Shown piece after piece: positions 51,519 to 63,220 of a stretch of DNA of 64,000 bases (positions are counted from its first letter, which is position 1; each line of letters opens with the position of its first letter). The position numbers and the translations under genes were made by a program. The notes beneath the pieces were generated by a model. That model was not told the origin of the DNA, did no database searches, and worked only from the letters and a program-made list of their open reading frames with translations. This DNA comes from Eublepharis macularius (lineage: Eukaryota; Chordata; Lepidosauria; Squamata; Eublepharidae), in contig NC_072790.1 of NCBI RefSeq assembly GCF_028583425.1, positions 213,320,897 to 213,384,896 of the forward strand, read 5' to 3'.

Positions 51519-52655
51519 AGAGTGAGGTAGTTGTGAATTTCCTGCATTGTGCAGGAGGTTGGACTAGATGACCCTGGAGATCCCTGCCAACCCTATAACT
51601 CTATGATTCTTGGAGAAATTAAAAGCCAGTAAGACTCCTTGTCCTGGCAGCATACACCTGCATATTCTTACGGAACTCAGATGTGAGATTGTTGATCTAT
51701 TAACCCATAGATGTAATTTATTGCTAAAATCAGCCACTGAACCAGAAGACTGGAGAGTAGCATCTATTAACACTAATTTTTAAAATGGGGTCCAGAGGGG
51801 AGTGAGGAAATTCCAGGTCAGTTAGTCTAATGTCTATCCCAGGCAAATTAATAAAAACTGTAATCAAAGGTGGAATTATTAGACACACTGAGGAACAAGC
51901 CTGCTGAGGGAAAATCAGCACGGCTTCTGCAAAAGCAAGCCCTGCCTCACCAACCTTTTGGAATTCTTTGAGAAAGTGAGCGAGTGTGTATATTATAATG
52001 CACATCTTTGGTGGAACATCATTTGGGATACTGTGTGCAGTTCTGGTCCCTGTATCTCCAAAATAATATTGCAGAGCTGGGAGAAGTACAGAAGAGAGCA
52101 ACAAGTTTATCGGGAGTTTGGAGCACCTTTCTTATGAGGAAAGGATGAAGAGTCTGCAACTTTTAAGTTTAGAAAAGAGACAATGGAGGGGGGCATGGTA
52201 GAGATTTATAAAACGATGCATGAGGTAGAAAAAGTGGACAGAGAGAACTTTTTCTCCCTTTTCCAAAATACTAGAACTCCAGGGCATCCAGTAAAGTTGA
52301 TGGGCAGTAGATTCAGGACGGACAAAAAGAAATACTTCTCTACACAATGAGTGATTAAGGTGTGGAATTTGCTAATAGAAGATATAGCAGTGGCCAGCTT
52401 TAAAGAGGTTTAGATAGATTCATGGAGGATAGGTCTTTCTCAGTGGCTTTTATCCATGGTGCCTAAAAGGAAGTTCCATATTCAGAGGCCATAAACCTCT
52501 GCATACTGGTGGCAGCAGGCGACTTCAGGGGAAGGCCTCAGCTTCTGTGCTCTGTTGTTGACCCTTCATAGTAACTGGCTGGCCTCCGTGTAAGACAAGA
52601 TGCTGGATTAAATGGACCACTGGTCTGATCCAGTGGGGCTCTTCTTATATATAGT
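51195..52655 (+). mobile_element. CR1-type LINE fragment, decayed
   Basis: The plus strand reads AEKLNEFFATVFVVESAPRP near 51200 and SGPCISKIILQSWEKY-type sequence near 52050. Then comes ENFFSLFQNTRTPGHPVKLM with RFRTDKKKYFSTQ (52230-52350), as in the C-terminus of CR1-type ORF2. The 3' end runs to GGTCTGATCCAGTGGGGCTC. Several stops and frameshifts. It is interrupted by a separate CR1 3' end at 51345-51612. Confidence 0.65.
51345..51612 (+). mobile_element. CR1-type LINE 3' end with (TG)n expansion
   Basis: Sense copy of the element at 27513-27915, ending AACCCTATAACTCTATGATTCT, the CR1 3' terminus. A (TG)n tract (51487-51516) has expanded inside it. Confidence 0.75.
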
Positions 52656-53771
52656 GATGTGGTTGAATATCAAGGTGAGTGGGTTGATAATACAAATTAG
52701 AAAAGCCTTACCCCAATTTGAGTCAGACCTCAGATCTGGGCCCAACTGAAACCGGGGCTCGTACCTGCCACTGTACAGCCCTTTCTGCTCCTTCTCCTGT
52801 CCCTTTCAGGGCAACACACCATACCTTTGGGGAGGTAGAAGGAGTGGGAGAGGGCTTGTGAGGCAAAAGATACAGGTTTGTTGGGCCTGATGGCTTCATG
52901 CCAGTGATACGGGATTTGAAGTCAGAGAAAACTGCAACTTCCATTCTTTGGCAAGAAATGATGGAGAAGATGGGATTTATGACTACTGCAAGAATTGGTC
53001 CCGCAGGCCCATTTCCTCTGTTTCTCCCCTTCTCAAAGGGGAGGGTTTTCTTTTGTTTGTTTCAGGGAGTGGAGATTGGCTGGAAGTGGGATTTGATGTG
53101 TTTGTTAGGTTTTTTTAAAAAAAAAATCCTTAACTGACTGTTCACAAAATCCCTTGGAGTTTTTGATCGGTTCATGGGTACAGTTGGAGGGGGGAGGGAG
53201 ATTTCTTTCAAGGTGAACCTGGGGAAGGATGGGTTTTGATTATCAGTATGGAGTTTGTATAAATGTAGCTCTATATAAGTATCACACTATATAAATGCTA
53301 AGTGGTGTTAAGTATTCACTGTAAGAATGTTCTTTTTTTTTGTGGAAACAAAAATGCGAAGTGTAGCTATTTTTATTTGTTGATCTTATGCTGAAAACAG
53401 AAATTATTGCATATAATAATAGAGCTTCCTAGGACCGTTAGGCATTTAGTGACCTGATTTCCAACTTTATAATTAAAACCTAAAATAAAATAAAATAGTG
53501 TTACTAGATACTCCTAATTATATATTGTCTATATGTTGTCACTGCTTTGTTCACTTGCTAATGTGTGGAATGGCTGGATTGCCTGTAATATGTTTAGAAC
53601 AAAGTGAGCTTACAACTTAATATGTTCCACTGCAGAAATGGAGTTAAAAGGAAGGAAGAAGAGGAAGTTAAAATGGAGAGTTTAAAAGGAAGGAAGAATA
53701 GAATGGAGAAATTTCGAGCAGGATTTTAGAGAACTTGAAGTGTTGATGATGGGAACAGAAGTCTAATCTGT
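52656..53771. other. intron sequence, nothing recognised
   Basis: Nothing recognisable. Confidence 0.4.
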
Positions 53772-53973
53772 GAGCCAAACTACAAGTGACGTCTTACACA
53801 GGTTGGACACTAGCCAGCTTCCCTCAAGTTTTGATGGGAAATGTAGGCGTCCTGGTCTTGCAGCTGTAATGGAGAGCCAAGCTGTAAAACCAGGGCGCCT
53901 ACATTTCCCATCAAAACTTGAGGGAAGCTGACAAGCGTCCAACCTGTGTAAGGCGTCGCTTGTAGTTTGGCTC
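53772..53973. mobile_element. near-perfect foldback MITE
   Basis: Arms of about 94 bp, starting GAGCCAAACTACAAGTGACG and including TCAAGTTTTGATGGGAAATG, are mirrored around a 14-base centre. It is the best-preserved copy of the family also found at 45811-46009 and, with a shorter body, at 42887-43004. Non-coding. Confidence 0.9.
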
Positions 53974-54894
53974 TGAGAGTGGGCTATACCACTTCGGACT
54001 GCAGGAAAGGCTGAATGTTCCTCCAAACAAAAAATGTAGAAAATTAGGTGCCGGGAGAAAGATTCTAGCCCAGCTTTCTCCTAAGCGTGCTTTCCATGGG
54101 CATGTAATCAAGCAAATCCAGGGAATCGTGATGCGACTGTATTGAGATTGTTCTTGTACTGTTTTATCCTTCTTGTACTGTTTTATCCTTCTGTTAGGCT
54201 AAACTGAAGGCTAAACAGAAAGTGCATCTTACAGTGTCCTGAGTGAGTTTTTTGGGGGGTGAACGTTACGGCATTGGAAAGAGAGGGAGATGACTGGCTG
54301 CATTTGCCTACCCAAAGTGACTTGGAAATTGAAATGACTGCTTGTCATGGATGGCTACTGAATGGGTTACCTATGCAGATTGTAGAACTAAATGGTCATT
54401 ATAATGTGTACACCATGAAAGTACTGGCAGTGCTTTCCCTCTTCCTACTGTAAGAACATGCTGTACAGATGGTTATTTTGCTATTACATTGTGCACAGGG
54501 ATTTCAAAGCATAGATCTCTTTAGTGATTGGTAATAAAAGAATGCGTGCCTGGCTTTCATTGCTGGATTGATTTTACGTATTGGTTTTAGAGCTAGGAAG
54601 CTTTGCTTTAATTACAGCTCAAGCGGAATTTAGTTCTTCATGTGCCACATCCAAATATGATCTCCTCTTTATTATGACAACAGAGAGGCATTATGTTCAA
54701 TTAGTAGACTTGAAATAAACATTGACCAGGTGGTGTTATTTGAATGGTTACTCTGAAGTCTCTACTGAGAGAATATCAGATTGAAACACCAGCTTTTCTG
54801 TAGGTGGTCTAGAGAGAGAGGCCAATAACACTGCACAGATCTATGCTCACATCTCTGGCTTTTACACAATCTTAATCTTAACAATGTCTTACAC
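53974..54894. other. intron sequence, nothing recognised
   Basis: A short tandem duplication TTCTTGTACTGTTTTATCC occurs at 54151-54189. Nothing else recognisable. Confidence 0.4.
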
Positions 54895-54947
54895 CTCAGT
54901 ATGCATGCATGCATATATATATATGCCATGCATGCATGCATACTGAG

Positions 54948-55016
<69 letters not shown>

Positions 55017-55028
55017 ATATATATACAT

Positions 55029-55061
<33 letters not shown>
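54895..55061. repeat. palindrome plus compound (AT)n(AG)n microsatellite
   Basis: CTCAGTATGCATGCATG is mirrored as CATGCATGCATACTGAG (54895-54947). It is followed by (AT)n (about 54952-55026) and (AG)n (about 55034-55061). Confidence 0.9.
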
Positions 55062-55066
<5 letters not shown>

Positions 55067-57695
55067 ATGGGAACTTTCTTTCAAAAGTTGTCTCTCTGTG
55101 TTTTTGTGTGTGTGTCTTGGGTGTTATTTCATCTACAAAATATGATCTGATACTTTTTAAAAAGTCATTTAGAGCCATCTGTACTTCTTGCATCTTACTG
55201 GGATACACCGTATTGATTCCCACTTCTTCCCGAATGCTGTGATCAGGATTAAGAGGATTGACCTGCAACAGTGTGGTTTGAGGATGGATGTTCTTTAATT
55301 ATGGATTGGAGGGTATAAGGTTGGGAGGATCCAGAAAGTTGTAAGCATTTCAGAGTTTTTGAGACTGCACAGTACCAATATCAATGGTCAGGATGATCAC
55401 TTTGATTTTAGGTTGTGCTAACAGCATGAATGTTGTGTTATACTAAAGTTGGCATATAACTAGTCAAGCAGACAAAAAAAATCAGGTATTTGAAGCATTA
55501 AGATATTTGAAAAGTAACAAAAAAAAAGGTGATTAGCTTACACTTGTGCCAAAAATGACTGTCTTCTGAAAATGTTCTGGACTCCACTATTTCCCAAAAG
55601 TTTTGCAAAGCATTATGCAAACCACACAGAGTCCTCCCCAGATCAAACACTCCTGTTGTTATCAGATGACCACCAACACAAGAGCACAGTATTTGAGTTC
55701 AGCCAGGCAGCATGTGGTCAGTAGATAGGCCCCTTGACAATATGTCACCCATCAATTGATTGTCACTCCAGCTCTCTGTTTATTATACACATATAAAAAC
55801 CATATGCAGCATCAAAGCATAACATTCCAATGCAGTTTTTTTCCCTAACCAGATCGCCTGCCACCAGGATCAAGGGCTCTGCAGTCATAACTAAAGGGTG
55901 GAAGATAACTGAATTGGTGCCTCCCTCAGGTACAAGTTCTTAGTATCTCTTACTCTATTCTCTAGTTGTGGGACTTCAACAAGAGAGCAGCTGTGTGCCC
56001 TGCGGTCAGAAATGCTTACTGCTTTGCTGCTCTTTGCAAGAGCATGTGTGAGATTTGGAAAACTAGATGGAAAGAAAAAATTGGGTGTGGCCTGACCCCC
56101 TAATTTTGGGTGTCTTCTCCTTCCTTTTCTGTCACTGAGAAGCCTTACGTTTGGGAAACAATTTGGGAACAAAAGTATCAGATTGCAGGCTAGCCCACAG
56201 TGCTTGAGATAGATGGTGGAATTTTGGAGATATTGTGGCAGGACATTGCATGATTTGCTAGTAATGTATGAATTTTGGTGGTCATTTTCATTTTCAATGC
56301 TGGATCCAAGAGATGCTGCAAGGATTGCCCTGAACATTTCAAAGTGGATGCGTCTTCATGAAGGATTCAATGTGATCATGTGTTGGCACCCAAAATGGTA
56401 TGGTAGATAGAGTGTTGGATCTGGACATGGAAGACATAATTTGAAAATCTCTATGAAGCTCATTGGATGACTTTGTCAAAGAAAAAACCCACGCCTTTGC
56501 TACCTTTACCACTACAACATTTTCATTTTCACATTTCAAGGTAAATAGTTTTGAAAAAGGTAAATGTCTTTGTAGATGAATGTACTAACAACTGCAACCA
56601 GAAAATGAAATTGGCTGGAAACAACCTGCTATGAAAACTCTCCTGGATTCTTTAACTGTGTTTATGTCACTGAACAGGTTACTTTGGGGTAACTCCGACT
56701 CACTGTAACCTCTGCATTGTCATGTTCAAGAGGTGAATCAGAGGCTGAAGGACTGACAAGCACCTTTGACAAGATCAGGGCCTCTAAATTTGCCTCTTTT
56801 ATCTGAGGGATCATGGAAACAGTAGCCAGTTTTTGAATTCTACAGATCTGGGGGCAGTGCAGAATTCTTGGGAGGTACTCAGTGCAGGAATTACATTGGC
56901 TACCACAAACCATGTGTTGCAAATTGGGATCCAGCCTTACAAATACATACTTCTTCCCTGTCCCATCTGTAAGGGAGTGGAAGTAGGTCTTTCCTTCCTA
57001 GTGGTAACAATGATTTTGCATTACATGTGCACCAGTGCAATCTCAAGTTCTCCCGTAACAACCGCACTTCAAACCATTTTCTCCACTGGTGAAAGGAGAA
57101 GTGTGTCCTCTTTGACCTCCCAAAAGGGTATGCCAAGGAATGTTGGAGGCAAAACCCATGAGGGATGTCAGCTGTAGCAGGAACAGGTATTAGATGAAAT
57201 TGAGTGAAACAGCAGACTGAATCCAATCCATGGTTTCAGTCTCTGGTTTACAGAGGATCATGGTTTGTGCTAACCTTGATTAGCATCAGTGTACCAGTAA
57301 CACAAAACTATGGTTAATTCTTGGAAGAGAAAGGAAAAGCTAAATTGGTCTGGAAAATGATTGGTGGTAGAGCACATGTTTAAGGGGAGTGGCTCCTGAT
57401 AGGCAAATCATCAAGTAGGCAGCACAAGGGTATATGTGAAACACCCTGAGATTTTTTCCCTGCAATTATTTTTTCAAGGTTTCAACAAGCCTGACCCAGT
57501 GGAGCTGCTTTTATATTTGAACAAGCCAGTTATTAAGGTCATGTCAAGTATTTTTTTTTTACTAGTCCATGTTTTTGGTGTAGATGTGTTATTTTTTCAT
57601 ATTTCTTTACCTCCATTACAGCTTCCAAAGACAGTTTCTGGTGGTTAGCCAGAGCAAGATTTAGGAAGAGAGCTTTAACACTCAAACACCACATA
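55062..57695. other. intron sequence, nothing recognised
   Basis: No named repeat or conserved coding sequence. Frames up to 148 codons here show no domain. Confidence 0.4.
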
Positions 57696-57699
57696 CCCA

Positions 57700-57835
57700 A
57701 GAAATCTAATAAAGAATCCAGTAGCATCTTTAAGATTAACTAACTTTATTGTAGCATAAGCTTTCGAGAACCACAGCTAGTTGGTCTTTAAGGTTCTGTT
57801 GGACCTGAATCTTGCTCTACAGCTTCCAAAGATAT
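57700..57835. repeat. fragment of the 17497-17740 repeat family
   Basis: AACTTTATTGTAGCATAAGC and TTGGTCTTTAAGGTTCTGTTGG resemble 48880-49010 in inverted and direct parts. Confidence 0.45.
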
Positions 57836-58025
57836 GCGTGACTGTATATGTAACATGAAACTACCATGATCTTCCATGCTGGCTTGATTGCATTGTCCAT
57901 CAGTGTCTCCTTGTTTTACATTCAGCTTCATTTTATTCTGCCCCATCAGACAACAAAACAAAAAGACAATTCTGAAATGGGTCTCTGTACAGATCCTTCA
58001 CCTAGACCGCAGCAATAAAAGTTAA

Positions 58026-58270
58026 CAACAACAACAACAACAACATACATGCGATTTATACACCGCCCTTCAGGACAACTTAACTCCCACTCAGAGCAGT
58101 TTACAAAGTGTGTTGTTATTATCCTCATGACAATCGCCCTGTGAGGTGAGGGGCTGAGAGAGCTGTGACTGTCCCAAGGTCACCCAGCTGACTTCAAGTG
58201 GAGGAGTGGGGAATCAAACCCGGTTCTTCAGATTAGAGTCCCACTACTCTTAACCACTACACCAAACTTG
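58026..58270 (-). repeat. tRNA-derived SINE, antisense, after (CAA)n
   Basis: (CAA)n at 58026-58045 leads into the inverted tail (TTTATACACCGCCCTTCAGG), TATCCTCATGACAATCGCCC, CCAAGGTCACCCAGCTGAC, GGAATCAAACCCGG (inverse B box) and AACCACTACACCAAAC (inverse 5' end). Full-length copy. Confidence 0.8.
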
Positions 58271-58274
58271 ATCA

Positions 58275-60075
58275 ATTAAAAAAAAATCATGACTTTGTAC
58301 AAAGTCTAATACACAGGCAAGTGTATGCAGGATACCTCTTTGTCCTTGGAATTTCTAAATTAGGAAAATCTGTTTAATCTTTCTAATATTGCCTGCTCAA
58401 TGCCACACATTGTTTAGAGCTCTTCAGACCACTATGATTCTTGTGACTGAAGACAGAATAATTGGAGAAATGAAAGTTGTGTGATAGGTTAAACATTATC
58501 CATGGGGTACATATTTTATTTGGCTTTTCCTACTGTTGTATCTGGTCAAACTGGTTTAGCAGGTTTTTGAATCATATAGAAACCTGTGAACAAAAACGAT
58601 AGCAGGATGAGAGTACAAGCATGGTCTTTGTAATGTCCCCTTGGGGGAAAAATATAATTTGCCCCACTTGCTATGGGGTATACTCCAGCCCAGTGGATTA
58701 ATGAGAATCCTGCAGGCATTCTGAAATGTCGTGGCTGGCTTGGTTAATGTCAGGTTCCTTGAGCCCTTGATACTGCCAGCGGAGATGTCGTTAAACCTGT
58801 GCTCAGTTGTATTAGAATGTGGTTCACTCCTTTGTCTGTTTCCTGAAATGCAGATCTCTGGTGGTTTGTCTGCTGGCATTTCCATATTTTATGCCATAAT
58901 GAACACTTCAGAAGGGATGCAGATGCAAAGAAGGCAGATTCAGAGGAAGATAGATATTTCTAAGGGCCATTTTGCGGAACGCACAATAACAAAGTTGAGT
59001 TTGCCACCAAAAGGACAATCAGTAGGGATCTGCAGTTAGTGTTCTCTGATGAGCATGCATGATACATGTTTTTAAAATTCCCTGTGATATATTCATATTT
59101 TACATCTTTAGGTTTAAAATTGTGAAGTGAGAAGAGGCCCTTCACAACGCATCAGTTCCTGGCTCTACAGGGGCCTGGGGAATTCCTGAAAGTGACCTTT
59201 CCCTTGTCTAAATCCAGGCTATTCTCTACCTCTCATCAATTGCTCAATATTCTGAAAAGGCTAGACAACATGCAGTTGTTTAAAGTTCCTAATTCCTTTA
59301 ATTGACTAATCCAACAATTGTAGTGTATAGAAAATTGAAGAAACTGTTTAATATATACTGTGCACGCATATGTAAGTAATTTTGAACACTCCAAAGGCTT
59401 TCAGAACAAAGATAATGTGTGTCGACTGTGCCGCTGTTGCATTTTCACTGTATTTAAGGTTTTTTGAATACATGCACATCTGGCAGAGGGAAATCCCCAC
59501 TAAATAATGGTCATCAGAGTAATCGCATTAACAGATCCTCTGGAAATCAGCAAGGTATGTAATGCTTGCCCTTCTGACACCATTGTGCATTCTGTGACCT
59601 GGAACTCACTTCTGAAAACAAAAGTCTGCAGTCTACAAACTGCCCAAGGGTGGTTGTCGATAGGGCTTTTTCTGGTGCAGTCACTCATGTTCACTGTGCA
59701 AGATTCCATAGTATTCCTGCAGCTTTATTGCCTCTCGGGGACTTTGTGTGAAAGGAGAAATTACTGCAGCAATGCCATCTGAGCATCTGCATCAGGCTGG
59801 GAATATGAGGATGTAACAAGGAACGAATAGGACCAACTGCCATTGCATATATGTAATCTTACGGTCAGTCTGCAGGTGATCACTGCAAATCTATGATCAG
59901 TTCCCCCCATTTAGCCTCAAAAAGCAACTGAGGAGGAGGGGGCTATATTGATCAAGGCAGTGATGCTGGCGAAGCAGTGGTTTAGCTCTTTAGCCCCTTG
60001 CATTGTTTCCCTGGTCAAACTTGCCCCGCCCTGGCCTGCTTTTATCCTGGTAGAGGGGAAAAAAGGCAAGCATGA
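58275..60075. other. intron sequence, nothing recognised
   Basis: Nothing recognisable. Confidence 0.4.
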
Positions 60076-60143
60076 TTTGTTTACTTGCTTCTTTTATACC
60101 CTGCCTTTCTCCCCAATGGGAACTCAACGGAGGAGGAAGAACC

Positions 60144-60341
60144 AAAGCTGCTTTATATTGTACCAAACCCTTGGTCCATCAAAGTCAGCATTGTCTACTC
60201 AGACTGGCAGTGGTTCCTTAGCGTCTTAGGTAAAAATCTTTCACATCACTTGCTACCTGATAATTTCAACAGTGATTATTAGAATTCAACCCGGGACCTT
60301 CTGTATGCCAAGCAGGTGCTCTAACACTGAGCCATGGACAT
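60144..60341 (-). repeat. second tRNA-derived SINE family, antisense
   Basis: AAAGCTGCTTTATATTGTACC, CTTGGTCCATCAAAGTCAGC and TTGTCTACTCAGACTGGCAG are the body. ATTCAACCCGGGACCTTCTG (inverse B box) and GTGCTCTAACACTGAGCCA (inverse A box) are the tRNA-like head. It is preceded at 60090-60130 by a tail fragment of the other SINE family. Confidence 0.75.
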
Positions 60342-60559
60342 TTAAATGGTTAGATTAGCAAAGATGGAAGCTGATTTGAAAGGCACACTAGGTACCAATT
60401 CAGTTGAGTCAAACAGGATGGGATTACATAGCACTTGGAGGCCATGCCCTCCAATCCCACTGGAAACATCTGGATTTAAACTGCTTCATTTTGCCTGTAT
60501 CTTACGCTCAGTTCCTGCCTGGATAGTGCAGAAACTGGAGTATGGGGAAATGAAGGTTG

Positions 60560-60633
60560 GAATCGTACATTCATTTACTTGGAAGTGAGTCTGTTAAAAT
60601 CAGTGAGATATACTTCCAAGTTAAATGAATTTG
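60560..60633. mobile_element. short palindromic MITE
   Basis: TTCATTTACTTGGAAGTGAG and TATACTTCCAAGTTAAATGAA form the arms around AAAATCAGTGAG. Related to 9285-9371. Confidence 0.65.
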
Positions 60634-61275
60634 AGGTCTGGGTGAAAGATGCCTAATTTTTGAAATATCAGAGGAGGGTAATGCATTTATAATGAGATTA
60701 GAGAAAATGCAATTGGAAAGGGCAGCATGAAATAAAAAAATGAAGTGATTGTATACTGGAATTGTATGTACTAAAGTGTTTTTTTAAATAAAAAAACCCT
60801 TGTTGTTAGTGTGACCTATTTTTTATGCTCTAGTGAAGCAATTCTTCCACTTTATTTTATTTTATTTATTGATTTATTTGAATTATTTATTCATTCAATT
60901 TATAGCCCTCCCTCCCCACAAATGGCCTCAGGGCAGGTTACAATAAAATGCTCAATAGGTATTAAAACATATAAGTACAGTTAAAAACAAAAAAAATAAC
61001 CATAAATACATGCAAAACAGCATTTCGGATGGTGGCCCCCCTCCAATTCCCCAAACATTATGTAAACAAACAGAAAGGGTGGGGTGGGGCCACAGTTTAT
61101 AATAATCTGGTGTCTGCACTTGTAGGGGGCAGATGATTTCATTGCCCCCCTGGCGGGAGACCAGTAAGGAGGCTCCTAAGATGATCAAAGACTGGCCTCA
61201 ACCATATGCCTGGCGGGACTCTCTTACAGGCCCTCCGAAAGATCTTAGTGTGTCCTCCAACAGAGAGTTCCACCA

Positions 61276-61464
61276 GGTTGGGGCCAGCTGGGCCAGCGAC
61301 CACCAGTAGGTTCTTATTTGTCAATCTTAATGCTCTCTGGGGTACATACAGGGAGAGACAGTCCCGCCCCTGGTTGGGGCCAGCTGGGGCGAGCGACCAC
61401 CAGTAGGTTCTTATTTGTCAATCTTAATGCTCTCTGGGGTACATACAGAGAGAGACAGTCCCGC
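61276..61464. repeat. 96-bp tandem duplication in LINE 3' region
   Basis: GGTTGGGGCCAGCTGGG through GAGAGACAGTCCCGC occurs at 61276-61371 and again at 61372-61464 with very few differences, so it is recent or variable in copy number. Confidence 0.9.
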
Positions 61465-61708
61465 AGGTATGCTGGTCCCAGTCCTTAGGGCGTTAAAAGG
61501 TTAAAACCAAAACCTTGAAGCTAATCCAGAATTTGACGGGGAGCCAGTGCAGCTGCTGCAGGATGAGAGTAATATGTGCCCTGTATGATGTACCCATCAA
61601 GACATCTGCAGCAGCATTCTGGACCCACTGTAATTTCTGGGTTAGACCCAAGGGAAGCCCTGCGTAGAGCAAGTTACAGTAGTCTATTCTGGAGGTGACT
61701 GTTGCATG

Positions 61709-63220
61709 TTTTTTTTTAAATAATTTTTTTTATTTTCTAATTACTAACATCCAAACTACAAACAGAAAAAAGAAAAAGGAAACAAGGGGAGAGGGAAGAA
61801 ACAACATAAGAACACAGACTACAACTACAAGTATTGAATTCCCTTCATAATACAGTTATTTAAAGTTAAACTTTCTAATATGCTATTAGATTGGTAGATC
61901 TTATAAGATACAAACTACAGTCAGGATCAGGTCTTCTCCACCCCCCCTGCGTCTCGGTCTCAGTTCTCTTTGAACAGCTACAATAGCTGCGCTCACTCCC
62001 TCCTCCCCTCTCCCCCCTTCAGATTCTGAATCTTCTTCTTGCTCGAACTCTTGATGATTAAGCACAAAATCCTTCAGCTGTACTTCCGATATTATCTTGT
62101 AGGCTTGGTCTTTATATCTAAACCAGATACCTTCCGGAAATAACCACTTGTATTTTATATCACGCTTTCTCAGAAGAGCTGCAAACCTTTTGTATTTGAA
62201 TCTTTTCCGAGCTAAAAATGGAACGTCCTTCAATATCTTAACCTTGTTGCCAAGAAAGTCCAAGTTCATGTTGATCGAATTGTATAAAATGGTGTCCCGA
62301 GTCTTCTTAGATGAAAAATCAATAATAATCTCGTGAGGCAGCTGACGCTTCATTACATATTTTGAAGATGTCCGACGGACTTCCAGAATATCGCTTTTTA
62401 ACTCTTCTTTAGTTGCCTTTGCGAATGCCGCCAAAAGTTCCGACACCAAATCCTTTAAATTTTCACTTTCCTTCTCCTTCACATTCTGTAAACGCAATAC
62501 CGTCTGAGCACGATCCACTTGTAGTCCTATCAATTGATTCTCCAAAAGCTTTACTTCTTTATTTGTAGCTCTCATGAGTGTTGCATTTTCACGAGCAGAT
62601 TCCTCTGCCTCGAGCGCTACATCTTTAATGGTTTTCACTTCATTTTCAACTGAGCCAACCCTTTGTCCGATTTCATTTAGCTTATCAACAAAGGGCTTCA
62701 TAGCTTCAACGACCGACCGTTTAACCACCTCTTCAAGAGTCTCTCCATTCCCCTGCAACACAGCTGAAACCGATTTGCCCACAGCAGGGCTCTGCTTTTT
62801 CATCGCCATCTTAGGGGGGGGGGAGTCCGCCAACTAAGTTCCAAAACTCAATGAAGGGGAAGATAGCCGAGCCTTCTTAAGCTTCAGCTTCCACCAATCC
62901 TTCGCATATGCTTAGAGTAACAGAAGGGATCCGCTTACTTACAGGTTTCCACCTTAAATCTGCTTGTTGCCGTTCTCCATGGCCTGGCAGCACGCGATGG
63001 GCAGTGCAAGTCTGCCGGCCTCCATAGGAGCAGTCGGGCTATTTACCCCCTGGATTGACTTCAGGGGGCTCTTCCCACAGTGCTCCGGACCCTGACCCAC
63101 TACCTGGGAGTCCTGGGGGTTAACCCTTGCAGGTCAACCACCCGGTCAGGCTGCTCGGCCGCTTCCTCTCGGACCTGCGGAGAGGAGCGTCCGACATGGC
63201 CGGGAAAATGAAACCGAATC
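61709..63220 (-). mobile_element. ORF1-only L1-derived retroelement (HAL1-like) with 20-bp duplication
   Basis: CTGGAGGTGACTGTTGCATG (61689-61708) and CTGGAGGTAACTGTTGCATG (63221-63240) flank the 1512-bp insert as a 19-of-20 target-site duplication. On the minus strand it has a GC-rich 5' leader of about 410 bp, an ORF1 (62809-61901), a 3' UTR of about 160 bp and an A-rich tail (T run at 61709-61740). No ORF2 sequence is present. It therefore looks like a half-L1 that must borrow its reverse transcriptase. Confidence 0.85.
61901..62809 (-). CDS. L1-type ORF1 protein (RNA-binding chaperone), intact
   Basis: 302 residues from the ATG at 62809. The frame is open 8 codons further upstream, to a TTG at 62833, but that is not a normal eukaryotic start. 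An N-terminal coiled coil (about residues 20-100) is followed by an RRM-like region containing VLRLQNVKEKESENLKDLV and RTSSKYVMKRQLPHEIIIDF. The C-terminal domain includes KILKDVPFLARKRFKYKRF and FPEGIWFRYKDQAYKI, aligning in order with the L1 ORF1 C-terminal fold. An acidic patch (QEEDSESEGG) and an Arg-rich tail (RELRPRRRGGGED) end the protein. L1 ORF1 proteins form trimers that coat the element's RNA. No stops or frameshifts interrupt it, unlike the surrounding LINE. Confidence 0.85.
   Translation of the reverse strand: MAMKKQSPAVGKSVSAVLQGNGETLEEVVKRSVVEAMKPFVDKLNEIGQRVGSVENEVKTIKDVALEAEESARENATLMRATNKEVKLLENQLIGLQVDRAQTVLRLQNVKEKESENLKDLVSELLAAFAKATKEELKSDILEVRRTSSKYVMKRQLPHEIIIDFSSKKTRDTILYNSINMNLDFLGNKVKILKDVPFLARKRFKYKRFAALLRKRDIKYKWLFPEGIWFRYKDQAYKIISEVQLKDFVLNHQEFEQEEDSESEGGRGEEGVSAAIVAVQRELRPRRRGGGEDLILTVVCIL

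Noticed and set aside
54762..55268. 168-codon minus-strand frame with Tyr/Ile and Ser/Leu runs
   Set aside because: Translation of the AT and AG microsatellite.
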